This document shows positions 16,490-25,136 of a DNA stretch of 64,000 nucleotides, piece after piece. Below the pieces are notes generated by a model, which was not told the origin of the DNA, ran no database searches, and saw nothing but the letters and a program-made list of their open reading frames with translations. A program made the translations under genes and the position numbers. Within the stretch, counting starts at the first letter, position 1. Every line of letters begins with the position of its first letter. The DNA is from SSF26 sp037443945 (GTDB taxonomy: Bacteria > Chloroflexota > Anaerolineae > J102), in contig JBBINH010000003.1 of the NCBI GenBank assembly GCA_037443945.1, forward strand, positions 91,165 to 155,164, written 5' to 3'.

Positions 16490-17857
16490 TCAGCGTTGCA
16501 GGAAGAACGAGGCGTCGCCGGCTTTCTCCGTCAGGCGGCCGTCTTTCATCAGCCCCAGGCTCTCCATCCAGCACTCGAACTCGGGCAGAGGCCGCAAGTT
16601 GAGGAGCTGGCGTAGAGTGGGGGCGTCGTGATAGCTCGTGCATTGATAGCTGAGCATGACATCGTCGCCCATGGGCACGCCCATGAAGTAGTTGCACCCC
16701 GCCGCCGTCAGCAACACGGCCAGGTTTTCGATATCGTTCTGGGTGGCGCGCGCATGATTCGTGTAACAGGCATCGCAGCCCATAGGAATCCCCGTCAGTT
16801 TGCCCATAAAATGGTCTTCCAGCCCGGCCCGGGTGATCTGCACGGCATCGTACAGGTATTCAGGCCCGATAAAACCGACGACGGTATTGACCTGGAAGGG
16901 TTGATAACGCTTGGCCAGACCGTAACAGCGTGCTTCCATCACCAACTGGTCGGCGCCATGATGGGCATCGGCCGAAAGTTCGGAACCCTGACCGGTCTCG
17001 AAGTACATGTAGTTGGGACCGGCCGTAAAGCAGTACTTGCGGGCCAGTTCGTAGGCCTCATCGAGCATACCCACACTGATGCCGAAAGCCTCGTTGCCTT
17101 TTTGCGACCCGGCGATGCTCTGGAACACCAGCCCCACCGGCGCCCCCCGGCGCAGGGCCTCCATTTGCGTGGTCACATGGGCCAGCACACAGTTCTGGGT
17201 GGGAATGTCCCACTTGCGGATGATGTCGTAGGTCATGTCCAGCAACCGCATGACGTTGCCCAGGGTATCATCCACCGGATTGATGCCGATGACGCTGTCG
17301 CCCGAACCGTAGCTCAGCCCCTCGTAAATGGTGGCGCGAATGCCCTCGACCGCATCGGTGGGATGGTTGGGTTGGTTGCGGGAGGCCAAAGTACCCGGCA
17401 GGCCGATGGTGTTGTTGCAATGGGCCGTGACCCGGATCTTGCTGGCGGCGTAGATGAGGTCGAGATTGGACATGAGCTTGGTCACGGCGGCCACCATTTC
17501 GGCCGTCAACCCCTTGCTGACACGGCGGATCATGTCGCCGGTGGTCGTATCGGCCAGCAGCCATTCCCGGAATTCGCCCACGGTCCAGCCCTTGATCTCC
17601 TGGTAAATGGTCTCGTTGACGGCATCGTCAATGACGCGGGTGACTTCGTCCTCCGCGTAGGGCACGGCCGGGTTTTGGCGCAACACCTCCAGGGTCACCT
17701 CGGCCAGGACATGCTTGGCGGCCATCCGCTCGGCCACGCTATTGGCGGCAATGCCGGCCTGTCGATCCCCCGATTTCTCCTCGTTAGCCTTGGCCAACAG
17801 CTCCTTGATACTCCCGAATTCATAGGTTTTGCCGAAGAGTTTGGTCCGTAGGAGCAT
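16490..17857 (-). CDS. eutB: Ethanolamine ammonia-lyase large subunit
   Basis: 455 residues, normal for EutB. This TIM-barrel subunit binds substrate and the adenosyl group. Diagnostic stretches: KANEEKSGDRQAGIAA, SYGSGDSVIGINPVDD, HVTTQMEALRRGAPVGL, GSELSADAHHGADQ, FIGPEYLYDAVQITRAGLED, and the C-terminal CNYFMGVPMGDDVMLSYQ. AGGAGA precedes the ATG at 17857 by 7 bases, which is preferred over the upstream in-frame start at 17875. Confidence 0.97.
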   Translation of the reverse strand: MLLRTKLFGKTYEFGSIKELLAKANEEKSGDRQAGIAANSVAERMAAKHVLAEVTLEVLRQNPAVPYAEDEVTRVIDDAVNETIYQEIKGWTVGEFREWLLADTTTGDMIRRVSKGLTAEMVAAVTKLMSNLDLIYAASKIRVTAHCNNTIGLPGTLASRNQPNHPTDAVEGIRATIYEGLSYGSGDSVIGINPVDDTLGNVMRLLDMTYDIIRKWDIPTQNCVLAHVTTQMEALRRGAPVGLVFQSIAGSQKGNEAFGISVGMLDEAYELARKYCFTAGPNYMYFETGQGSELSADAHHGADQLVMEARCYGLAKRYQPFQVNTVVGFIGPEYLYDAVQITRAGLEDHFMGKLTGIPMGCDACYTNHARATQNDIENLAVLLTAAGCNYFMGVPMGDDVMLSYQCTSYHDAPTLRQLLNLRPLPEFECWMESLGLMKDGRLTEKAGDASFFLQR

Positions 17858-17887
17858 GGCGATTCTCCTGCACAAAAAGCCCGGGCT

Positions 17888-19333
17888 TCAGCGGTAGAAA
17901 ACGAGCGTTTTCACCGACAGAGGGACGACGCGACCGTCAAGCATGGGCGGACCGATATCGATCCAATCGCCTTCGCCCAGGCCCACCTGATCGATGGCCA
18001 GCAAAGGTAGGTCGGGCCGCAGCGCTTTGATGGTCTGCCCGAGCACCTGGGCGTAGTCACGCTCAAGAATGAGGACAAGGGGACGACTCGGTGGCCAATC
18101 GGCGGCATAGACGACCACACCGCCTGCCACGGCCTGCAACAGCGGGTAGTCGAGAGGCACGGGCAGATCCAGAACAATGGCCACGTTGCCGTTGTCGGGA
18201 TGCACATCCCAGCGTTGTACGGCCTGCCGCATGGCGGCGGCCAGCCGTTCCGGCGCCAGGTCGGCAACGGTAAGATGCGGACGCACCACCGGCAGATTGC
18301 GCTGGGGCAGCAGATCGGCTTCGGCCCAGATGGTGCTTCCGCTGAGGGTCACGGTCTGGCCGGCGGCGCCGAGCACGGTGGCCCGCAAGGTCTGGGCCGG
18401 GCACCGGATGCTCAGCCCCTGCAGCCGGGGATGGAAGCGCAGACACTCCGCCAGCAAGGGGCCGACATCGTCGTGGATGAGGACATCGGCCAGCGTGGTG
18501 ATCGGGATCGGATCGTAGTAGTAAGCGCCGACGCCGCCGGAGAAGAAAAACACGCTGGACTGCCGGGCCTGGACCAGGGGTGGCGTCAGTTGCAGTTGGC
18601 GCCCCAAGGGGCTGACTTCGCCCAGGGCCAGATCGACGATAAGGTCGGCCATGGCCTCGCAAAACCGCCGCAAAGGCTCCATCTCGGCCCGACCGCCCTG
18701 GCGCAGGGGTAAGTTGAGGGTCTCGATGATGTGACGACCGGGCGGAGGGATACGCCGCACCAGGCCTGAGGTGCGCTCGATTTCGATCTGACGACCGCCC
18801 ACGGCCAGCGCCGACGAGCACAGGTGTTCTCCCAGGCGGAAGATGGCGGCATTGGCCGTGCCGCCACCGATGTCGACGTTGGTCACCTGGGTGTAGTGGT
18901 CAACCGAGTAGGCGGCTGCGCCGGAACCACGACCGGCGATCTGCGCTTCCAGGTTCGGACCGGCCACGGTGACGACAAAATCGCCGGCCATCCCCGCCAG
19001 CGCTTGCAGAATGGCCTCGGCATTGCGGGCACGGGCCGCTTCCCCGGTGATGATCACGGCGCCGGTCTCGATTTGCTCCGGCCGTATCCCCGCCTCCTGA
19101 TAGGCCTGATGCACCAGCTCGGCCAGGCGCCCTACGTCCACCTCATCAGGACTCAGGAGCGGGGTGAGATAGACGGGACTTTGGTAAAGAACAGAACGGG
19201 CATGGACCTGCAGACGAGGCACCTGGCCGGCCCGGGCCGTATCCTGCACGATGAGTCGCGAGAAGACGACCTGGGTGGTGGTCGTGCCGACATCGATGCC
19301 GACACTGACAAGGGTGCGCTCAGGACCGGTCAT
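17888..19333 (-). CDS. eutA: Ethanolamine ammonia-lyase reactivating factor EutA
   Basis: 481 residues. An actin-like ATPase that removes damaged cobalamin from EutBC so that fresh adenosylcobalamin (from EutT) can bind. SVGIDVGTTTTQVVFSRL is the phosphate loop; VTNVDIGGGTANAAIF and VFFFSGGVGAYYYD follow; VVIITGEAARARNAEA is typical of EutA. The region before the ATG at 19333 is CCCCCTCCCGGC with no Shine-Dalgarno match, so translation may rely on coupling or a leaderless-like mechanism. Confidence 0.93.
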   Translation of the reverse strand: MTGPERTLVSVGIDVGTTTTQVVFSRLIVQDTARAGQVPRLQVHARSVLYQSPVYLTPLLSPDEVDVGRLAELVHQAYQEAGIRPEQIETGAVIITGEAARARNAEAILQALAGMAGDFVVTVAGPNLEAQIAGRGSGAAAYSVDHYTQVTNVDIGGGTANAAIFRLGEHLCSSALAVGGRQIEIERTSGLVRRIPPPGRHIIETLNLPLRQGGRAEMEPLRRFCEAMADLIVDLALGEVSPLGRQLQLTPPLVQARQSSVFFFSGGVGAYYYDPIPITTLADVLIHDDVGPLLAECLRFHPRLQGLSIRCPAQTLRATVLGAAGQTVTLSGSTIWAEADLLPQRNLPVVRPHLTVADLAPERLAAAMRQAVQRWDVHPDNGNVAIVLDLPVPLDYPLLQAVAGGVVVYAADWPPSRPLVLILERDYAQVLGQTIKALRPDLPLLAIDQVGLGEGDWIDIGPPMLDGRVVPLSVKTLVFYR

Positions 19334-19383
19334 GCCGGGAGGGGGCAGCAGTTGTCCCGGCCGTAGCCGGGACGCATCCGGTC

Positions 19384-19677
<294 letters not shown>

Positions 19678-19762
19678 AAACGCGCTCCTCAGAGAGTGAA
19701 TAGAGAGGGAAGCACCGATGGCGGGAATCATGCCATAAAGCGGCGCCGGAGACAACGATCAC

Positions 19763-19848
19763 GACTCGGTTCCGGAGTGTGTTGGCGCAAGAGCGACAGG
19801 CAGGCATAACGTTTTAACGTTCTCACCAACAAAAGATAGAACCGAGTC
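19763..19848 (+). mobile_element. Miniature inverted-repeat element, copy 1 (inside the eut operon)
   Basis: 86 bp bounded by perfect 10-bp inverted repeats GACTCGGTTC / GAACCGAGTC and flanked on both sides by the same 8 bases ACGATCAC, a target-site duplication. The interior contains GTGTTGGCGCAAGAG, a paired AACGTT core and CACCAACAAAAGATAG. It lies between eutN and eutM, so it is transcribed as part of the operon. It encodes no transposase and would have needed one in trans. Confidence 0.9.
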
Positions 19849-19912
19849 ACGATCACACGGAGCTCCGGCAGCCATAACCGTGGCCGAGGAGCTCCGGGTA
19901 GGGCAGGCCTGC

Positions 19913-20203
19913 TCAGCTTTTGACAAACGTAAGCTCACCTTCGACTTCGAGCTCATCGATAATGCCCATGATGACCGCATCAACCGGTCGGTCCTTGGTC
20001 AGCTCTGTCTGGCGGGCCGAGCTTCCCTGGGCGATCAAGACCAGCTCGCCCACACCGGCGCCCACCGCATCCACGGCCACAAAAGGCCTGCCGACCAGCT
20101 CGTTCCGGTGTGTGGCCTCGCGCACCACCAGCAGCTTCAAGCCCACCAGTTTCTCGTCCTTGACGGTGGACACCGCCGAGCCGACAACGCGTGCGATGAG
20201 CAT
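19913..20203 (-). CDS. eutN: EutN/CcmL-type pentameric vertex protein, first copy
   Basis: 96 residues: MLIARVVGSAVSTVKDEKLV, LLVVREATHRNELVG, AVDAVGAGVGELVLIAQGSSA, VDAVIMGIIDELEVEG. This is the standard EutN length and motif order. It is the first gene of the eut operon: AGGAG six to seven bases before the ATG, which is about 39 bases after the predicted transcription start. Confidence 0.94.
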   Translation of the reverse strand: MLIARVVGSAVSTVKDEKLVGLKLLVVREATHRNELVGRPFVAVDAVGAGVGELVLIAQGSSARQTELTKDRPVDAVIMGIIDELEVEGELTFVKS

Positions 20204-20248
20204 GTACTGCTCCTAAGCCGAACGCCAACCGGATAAGAGGGTGGGCGG

Positions 20249-20278
20249 ATTATAGGGTTAGGCGCCGGAGCTTGTCAA
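20249..20278 (-). promoter_or_regulatory. Promoter of the eut microcompartment operon
   Basis: TTGACA (20278-20273), 18 bases, TATAAT (20254-20249): consensus hexamers on the minus strand, start near 20242. The leader is too short (about 39 bases) for a cobalamin riboswitch or an EutV antiterminator hairpin, so induction, if any, must act by a repressor or activator not visible here. Confidence 0.8.
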
Positions 20279-20318
20279 AAACCGTGGGCTCATGCAGGGG
20301 GATAATGGTGGCCTGGGC

Positions 20319-20359
20319 GGCGGACGGGAGAGGTCGCCTTGGTCCGTCTCCCGTCCGCC
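20319..20359. terminator. Long perfect hairpin between potD and the eut promoter
   Basis: A 13-bp perfect stem GGCGGACGGGAGA / TCTCCCGTCCGCC with a 15-base loop, 18 bases beyond the potD stop. It lacks a U-tract on either strand, so it may be a weak terminator or an mRNA 3'-end stabiliser rather than a classical terminator. Confidence 0.45.
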
Positions 20360-20376
20360 TTGGGGCCGTTGGGTGG

Positions 20377-21513
20377 TTATTGCCCTTTGACCTCGGTCCA
20401 GATGCGGTCGTAGAGAGGCGTGGCTTCGCCGACATCCTCAACCCGATGGCCTCGGGCCAAGACCTCGGCGGGGATATTCGTAATCGGCGAGTTGATGTAG
20501 CTTTCGTACAACTCCGGCTGGTTGACCCGGGCCCATTCCAGCGCGGCCTGGTGGGGGTTGTTGTACGGAAAATCACGCAGCGTCAGCCAGAACAGGTCCG
20601 GTTGGTTGATGTAATTCAGCCAGGCATAAGCCGCATCGAGATGGGGCGCATTGGCCGGGATGGCCCAGTTATCCTGCCAGAGGATGGGCCCTTCGACGGG
20701 GTAAATATACTCGAAAGCCGGGTTTTCTTGCTGCGCCAACGCCGCCTCACCGGTCCAGATAATGCCGATGTCCACATCACCGCCGATCAGGGCCGTCTTG
20801 GGGCTGTCGCTGTCGAAGACCTTGATGTTGGGGATCAGTTGGGCCAGTTTGACTTTGGCTTCTTCGAGTTGCCCCGGGTCGCGGGTGTTGATATCGTAGC
20901 CCAGGGTGAGGAGGGCAATCCCGATCAGTGTGCGCGAATCATCCACCGAGACAATACGCCGGGCGAATTCGGGTCGCCACAGATCGGCAAAAGCGGTAAT
21001 CGGCTCTTGGACGCGCTCGGTATTGACGAGAATGGCATCGGTGCCGGCTTGGTAGGGAATGCTGTAGTCGTTGTTCGGATCGAAGGCCAAGTTCAAATAA
21101 TCGGGATTGAAATAGGGTAGAACGGTTAACCGACTCTTATCCAGCTTTTGCAATAGACCCTGCCGGACCATCAAAGGCACGAAGTAGTCTGAGGGCATCA
21201 CAAGATCGTAATTGGCGCCACCGGCCAAAAGCTTGGCATACATCTCTTCATTGGACGAGTACTCATCGCGATTGATGCGAATATCGTAAACCTCCTGAAA
21301 ACACTCCAGCATTTCGTTGGGGATGTACTCGGTCCAAACGAACAGATTGAGTTCGCGCGACGTGACTTCCAGACGCGGTTGGGGAGCAGGGCAGACAAAG
21401 CCGGAAGCAAGCTCAGGACTTTCGCCGGTAGGCTGCTCACGGACGCCGCCACAACCGGTAAGGAGAACGAGAAGGCCCATCAAGGCGAGGTGACGGATGG
21501 GAAACCGTGCCAT
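20377..21513 (-). CDS. potD: Spermidine/putrescine-type ABC transporter substrate-binding lipoprotein
   Basis: 378 residues. The N-terminus MARFPIRHLALMGLLVLLTGC has a lipobox with lipidated C21. The mature part is a PotD/PotF-like periplasmic-binding fold: LNLFVWTEYIPNEMLECF, EMYAKLLAGGANYDLVMPSDYF, IPYQAGTDAILVN, DVDIGIIWTGEAALAQ. It would capture a cationic amine outside the membrane. GGAGGA stands seven bases before the ATG. It is last of potABCD and immediately upstream of the eut operon, so the ligand could be a polyamine or possibly ethanolamine; the sequence cannot decide. Confidence 0.9.
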   Translation of the reverse strand: MARFPIRHLALMGLLVLLTGCGGVREQPTGESPELASGFVCPAPQPRLEVTSRELNLFVWTEYIPNEMLECFQEVYDIRINRDEYSSNEEMYAKLLAGGANYDLVMPSDYFVPLMVRQGLLQKLDKSRLTVLPYFNPDYLNLAFDPNNDYSIPYQAGTDAILVNTERVQEPITAFADLWRPEFARRIVSVDDSRTLIGIALLTLGYDINTRDPGQLEEAKVKLAQLIPNIKVFDSDSPKTALIGGDVDIGIIWTGEAALAQQENPAFEYIYPVEGPILWQDNWAIPANAPHLDAAYAWLNYINQPDLFWLTLRDFPYNNPHQAALEWARVNQPELYESYINSPITNIPAEVLARGHRVEDVGEATPLYDRIWTEVKGQ

Positions 21514-21548
21514 GTCAGTTCCTCCGAATGCGAAAAGGGGTGCAGCGC

Positions 21549-22385
21549 TCAGTCGCGTTGCTGCACGCGTTGAATGATAAGAAGCAGCACAAACACGATC
21601 CCGATCCAGACGGTGGAAAGGGCGTTGATTTCAGGGGTAATGGTACGGCGCAATAAGCCGTAGATGTAGATGGGCAGGGTCGTAGCGCCGGGTCCGGTGG
21701 TAAAAAAGGTAATGATGAAGTCATCCAGGGACAAAGTGAAGGCCAGCAGTGCCCCCGCCAGGACACCCGGCGTAATGTTGGGCAAGATCACCCGCCAGAA
21801 AGTGATCCACTCCGTTGCCCCCAGATCGCGCGCGGCCTCTTCGATAGCCCGGTCGAGACCGTGGAGACGAGCCCGGACGACCAGGGCCACAAAGGGAACA
21901 CTCAAGGCGATGTGGGAAACGATCACCGTTCCCAACCCCATGCCCAGGCGGGCGTCTCCCTGCAGATTGAAACCGGTGTTGATCCACCGAAACACGGTGG
22001 TAAACAACACCAGGATGCCGATCCCCATCACCAGTTCGGGAATGATGACGGGGATATAGAGGGAGCCTTCGGAGAAGCGCTTAAGGGGGAAATCGTAGCG
22101 CTGGAGGGCTAGGGCCGCCATGGTCCCGATCACCGTCGCACCAAGGGTAGACACGGTGGCGATGATCAAGGAGTTGCGAATGGCGTTAATAACCTCGTTA
22201 TTGCGCGATAATTGACAAAACCAATAAAATGGACCACAAGGCTCTAGATTAACAATTCCCTCAAATCGCACATTGATTCGTGAAGCATTGAAAGAATAAA
22301 CAATGAGTACAAAAATCGGTAGATATAAAAAAGCATAGACGAGAATGACGGTAAAATATAGCCAAAACGAATGCCTGTGGTTCAT
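21549..22385 (-). CDS. potC: ABC transporter permease, PotC type
   Basis: 278 residues with six predicted membrane spans and the EAA loop EEAARDLGATEWITFWRVILP that contacts the ATPase. MNHRHSFWLYFTVILVYAFL is the first span. Its ATG overlaps the potB stop by four bases. The first ~65 codons (22185-22385) have a GC content of about 35-40%, far below the rest of the gene and the neighbours. Confidence 0.92.
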   Translation of the reverse strand: MNHRHSFWLYFTVILVYAFLYLPIFVLIVYSFNASRINVRFEGIVNLEPCGPFYWFCQLSRNNEVINAIRNSLIIATVSTLGATVIGTMAALALQRYDFPLKRFSEGSLYIPVIIPELVMGIGILVLFTTVFRWINTGFNLQGDARLGMGLGTVIVSHIALSVPFVALVVRARLHGLDRAIEEAARDLGATEWITFWRVILPNITPGVLAGALLAFTLSLDDFIITFFTTGPGATTLPIYIYGLLRRTITPEINALSTVWIGIVFVLLLIIQRVQQRD

Positions 22386-23317
22386 GCCGACGTAATCTCC
22401 TCGCCGAAACCAAAACGTCGTGTGTAATAGAGGGTTATGACCAGCGTGAGGACCGTCAAAAAGATGGAGGCGGCCGAACCAAAGGCCGGGTCACGGGCAT
22501 CTAGGAATTGGCGCTGAATCAGGTTGCCGATCAGGATCACCTGGCGCCCTCCCAGGATGTCGGACACGATAAACGTTCCCATGACGGGGACAAAGACCAG
22601 GATGGTCCCGGCCACAATGCCCGGCATCGAGAGGGGCAGCATCACGCGCCAGAGCGTGCGCCATTGGGTGGCACCCAGGTCGGCGGCGGCTTCGTAGAGG
22701 GAGGGATCGATTTTCTCCAGCGAGGTATAAATAGGCAGGATCATGAACGGGAGAAACTCATAAACCATGCCCAAAAGCACGGCCCCCGGCGTATAGAGCA
22801 GCTCCAGGGGCCGAAAAGGCAGGTTCAGCAGACCGGCCAGCCAGCCTAAGACCGAGTTGAGCACGCCCTGGCTGCGCAGGATGATGATCCAGGCATAGAG
22901 CCGGATGACGAAGTTCGTCCACAGGGGAATGAGGACCAGCAAGAGGTAGGTATTCCGCCGTGAGGCCGGCGCCCGGGCGATAAAATAGGCCAGCGGATAA
23001 CCGATCAGAATGGTGAGGACGGTTGTCTGGAAGCCGAGGACGATCGAACGCCAGAGGATGCTCAGGTAAAGGGGATCGAAACAAGGCGGTGGGGTGCCGC
23101 CGCAGGAATAGCTACGGCTGAAGCCCAGAAGGCGCAGGTAATTGTCGAGGGTAAGGGTGTAGATGACGTTGCCGTCGGGATCCCGCCGCCCAAAGGACAT
23201 CACCAAAACCAGCCCCAAAGGGATAACCAACAGCCCCACCATCCACAACAGGCCGGGCAGCATCAACAGGAAACCGCGGCGGCGTCCTGCACCGGGGACC
23301 GAGGGGATGGCGCTCAT
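22382..23317 (-). CDS. potB: ABC transporter permease, PotB type
   Basis: 311 residues: six spans, the EAA motif YEAAADLGATQWRTLWRVMLP, and family segments LLVLIPLWTNFVIRLYAWI and GMVYEFLPFMILPIYTSLEK. It pairs with PotC to form the membrane channel. It starts two bases after the potA stop codon begins to be cleared (stop at 23319), so the genes are coupled. Confidence 0.93.
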   Translation of the reverse strand: MSAIPSVPGAGRRRGFLLMLPGLLWMVGLLVIPLGLVLVMSFGRRDPDGNVIYTLTLDNYLRLLGFSRSYSCGGTPPPCFDPLYLSILWRSIVLGFQTTVLTILIGYPLAYFIARAPASRRNTYLLLVLIPLWTNFVIRLYAWIIILRSQGVLNSVLGWLAGLLNLPFRPLELLYTPGAVLLGMVYEFLPFMILPIYTSLEKIDPSLYEAAADLGATQWRTLWRVMLPLSMPGIVAGTILVFVPVMGTFIVSDILGGRQVILIGNLIQRQFLDARDPAFGSAASIFLTVLTLVITLYYTRRFGFGEEITSA

Positions 23318-23318
23318 C

Positions 23319-24437
23319 TCAATCCACCAGGATACGGGCGGCGGCGGCGTCGAAACCGACGTTGACGCTTGCGCCGATCAGGTCCAATTTGGGCGTAAAA
23401 GCATCCCGGTTCTGCTCGCGCACCCGTACCACCGGGCCGCCTTCGAGCCGAACATCGTAGTGGGTGTCGGTGCCGATGTAGACGATTTCTTGCACCCGGC
23501 CGGGGATGTGAACATGGGTATCGGGACGGTAAAGCGCACGTTGGGAACCGTTCAAGTGCATTTTTTCGGGTCGGATGGCGACGACGACCTGTTGTCCTGG
23601 CTGCAGTGCGTGCTCGGAAGCAGCCGCCAGCATGGCGCCTCCGGTCAGTTGGACCAGATAGCGGTTCTCTTCGGCCATGGTGGCTACCACCGTCCCGGTG
23701 AGAAAATTCGTTTCGCCGATGAAATCGGCCACAAAGCGATTGCGCGGCCGTTCGTAGATCTCGGCCGCCGTTCCCACCTGCAGCACGCGACCGCCGTTCA
23801 TCACGGCGATGCGGTCCGACATGGTGAGGGCCTCTTCCTGGTCATGGGTGACGTAGACGAAGGTAATGCCCACCTCGCGTTGCAGTTTCTTGAGTTCAAG
23901 CTGCATCTCCTTGCGCAGCTTGAGGTCGAGGGCGCCCAGGGGTTCATCGAGCAGCAGCACTTCCGGACGCTTGACCAACGCGCGGGCCAGGGCCACACGC
24001 TGCTGCTGGCCGCCGGAGAGCTGGTGCGGCTTGCGCTTTTCGTAGCCTGTCAGGCGCACCATTTCCAGGGCCTCGCCTACGCGACGGGTGATCTCGGCCT
24101 TGGGTAGCCGCTCCATTTCCAGGCCAAAGGCCACATTTTGCCCGATGGTCATATGCGGAAAGAGGGCATAGTTCTGGAAAACGGTGTTGACCGGTCGTTT
24201 GTTGGGCGGGATGGCATCCATCGGTCTGCCGTGGATGTAAATTTCGCCCGCCGTGGGCAATTCAAAGCCGGCGATCATGCGCAAACTGGTGGTCTTGCCA
24301 CAGCCCGAAGGCCCCAGCAGCGAAAAGAACTCGCCGTCCAGGATTTCCAGGGTGATGTTGTCAACGGCAACAACTTCGGTGCCCGCAGCGGTAAGATACC
24401 GCTTGCTGACATTGCGCATCTCGATGGCGTATTTCAC
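23319..24437 (-). CDS. potA: ABC transporter ATPase, PotA type
   Basis: 372 residues. Walker A GPSGCGKTT, Q-loop FQNYALFPHMT, signature LSGGQQQRVALARAL, Walker B VLLLDEPLGALD, H-loop VTHDQEEAL, then a C-terminal TOBE domain (VVVAIRPEKMHL). It powers uptake by PotBCD. The start is the GTG at 24437 because AGGAGG stands nine bases upstream and MKYAIEMRNVSKRY is the family N-terminus. The frame stays open upstream to 24986, through non-coding sequence and a mobile element; that extension is rejected. Confidence 0.94.
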   Translation of the reverse strand: MKYAIEMRNVSKRYLTAAGTEVVAVDNITLEILDGEFFSLLGPSGCGKTTSLRMIAGFELPTAGEIYIHGRPMDAIPPNKRPVNTVFQNYALFPHMTIGQNVAFGLEMERLPKAEITRRVGEALEMVRLTGYEKRKPHQLSGGQQQRVALARALVKRPEVLLLDEPLGALDLKLRKEMQLELKKLQREVGITFVYVTHDQEEALTMSDRIAVMNGGRVLQVGTAAEIYERPRNRFVADFIGETNFLTGTVVATMAEENRYLVQLTGGAMLAAASEHALQPGQQVVVAIRPEKMHLNGSQRALYRPDTHVHIPGRVQEIVYIGTDTHYDVRLEGGPVVRVREQNRDAFTPKLDLIGASVNVGFDAAAARILVD

Positions 24438-24853
24438 GTCAGGCAACCTCCTGGCCAAAGGAGGGGGAGCTCCAGCGGCCGCCCCTACCGAGGGCGGTTC
24501 GAGGATGGGCGACCGCTGTAAGACTCCCAGGGCGTTCGCAACGACAGGTCGTGCCCAAAGCAGCCGTTGTGCCCGCGTCGCCACCGGCGACATGAGGCGC
24601 TTCGGCGCATGGGTGGACCTTGTCTTGGGGGTACGGACGACCCGTCGCGCCAGAGGATAGCGGCTGACGGGGGCGATTCCGGTAGGCGGAGGGAGCGCCG
24701 CCCCAGGCGTGACCTCCCCCTCGACGACCGAGGCGGTGATAGCAGGCGATTTCCGGTGGACAGGGGGAAACACGGGCAGCTGGAGGCGAACGAGAGTTTG
24801 TTCTGGCGATGATGTCGATTTGCCCCTCAATTCAGGGTGCACACAAACCTGTA
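24438..24853 (-). other. Long untranslated leader of potABCD
   Basis: About 410 bases between the predicted start near 24847 and the potA GTG. It is GC-rich with several possible stems, but I recognise no known riboswitch class (no cobalamin, guanidine or polyamine-like consensus). No convincing small gene was seen in it on either strand. Confidence 0.35.
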
Positions 24854-24882
24854 AGTATAGAGGCACTTTCCTGCAAGCCCAA
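24854..24882 (-). promoter_or_regulatory. Putative promoter of potABCD
   Basis: TTGGGC (24882-24877), 17 bases, TATACT (24859-24854) on the minus strand. The -35 box is weak but the spacing and -10 are good. Confidence 0.4.
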
Positions 24883-24932
24883 AGTTGCATTGGACCTATG
24901 ATCGGCTCACGACTGCCGACCCCGGCCGATTC

Positions 24933-25018
24933 GACTCGGTTCCGGAGTGTGTTGGCGCAAGAGGGGCAGGCAGGCATAACGTTCAAACGTTCTCACCAAC
25001 AAAAGATAGAACCGAGTC
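24933..25018 (+). mobile_element. Miniature inverted-repeat element, copy 2
   Basis: 86 bp with the same 10-bp terminal inverted repeats as copy 1 and an 8-bp target duplication GCCGATTC on both sides. It sits between the divergent potA and the 306-residue coiled-coil gene, upstream of both promoters. Confidence 0.92.
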
Positions 25019-25063
25019 GCCGATTCGTCATCGGACTCCATGACCGATGGCGGCCCATAGGGG

Positions 25064-25069
25064 TATAAT
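25064..25069 (+). promoter_or_regulatory. TATAAT -10 element for the 25137 gene
   Basis: A consensus TATAAT 68 bases before the ATG; only a poor -35 match (TGACCG, 17 bases upstream). It lies 46 bases after mobile element copy 2. Confidence 0.45.
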
Positions 25070-25136
25070 GCCGGTACGCCATGAGCGCTCTGCCCGACGG
25101 TTGTGGTTTCACCTTTTTGGTGCCCCGGAGGACCTT

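Noticed and set aside
20204..20249. A cobalamin riboswitch controlling the eut operon
   Set aside because: Only about 39 bases separate the predicted start from the eutN ATG, far too short, and no B12-box sequence is visible.
24438..24986. An in-frame N-terminal extension of PotA of up to 183 residues
   Set aside because: It runs through mobile element copy 2 and GC-rich leader DNA, shows no family similarity, and AGGAGG stands directly before the GTG at 24437.
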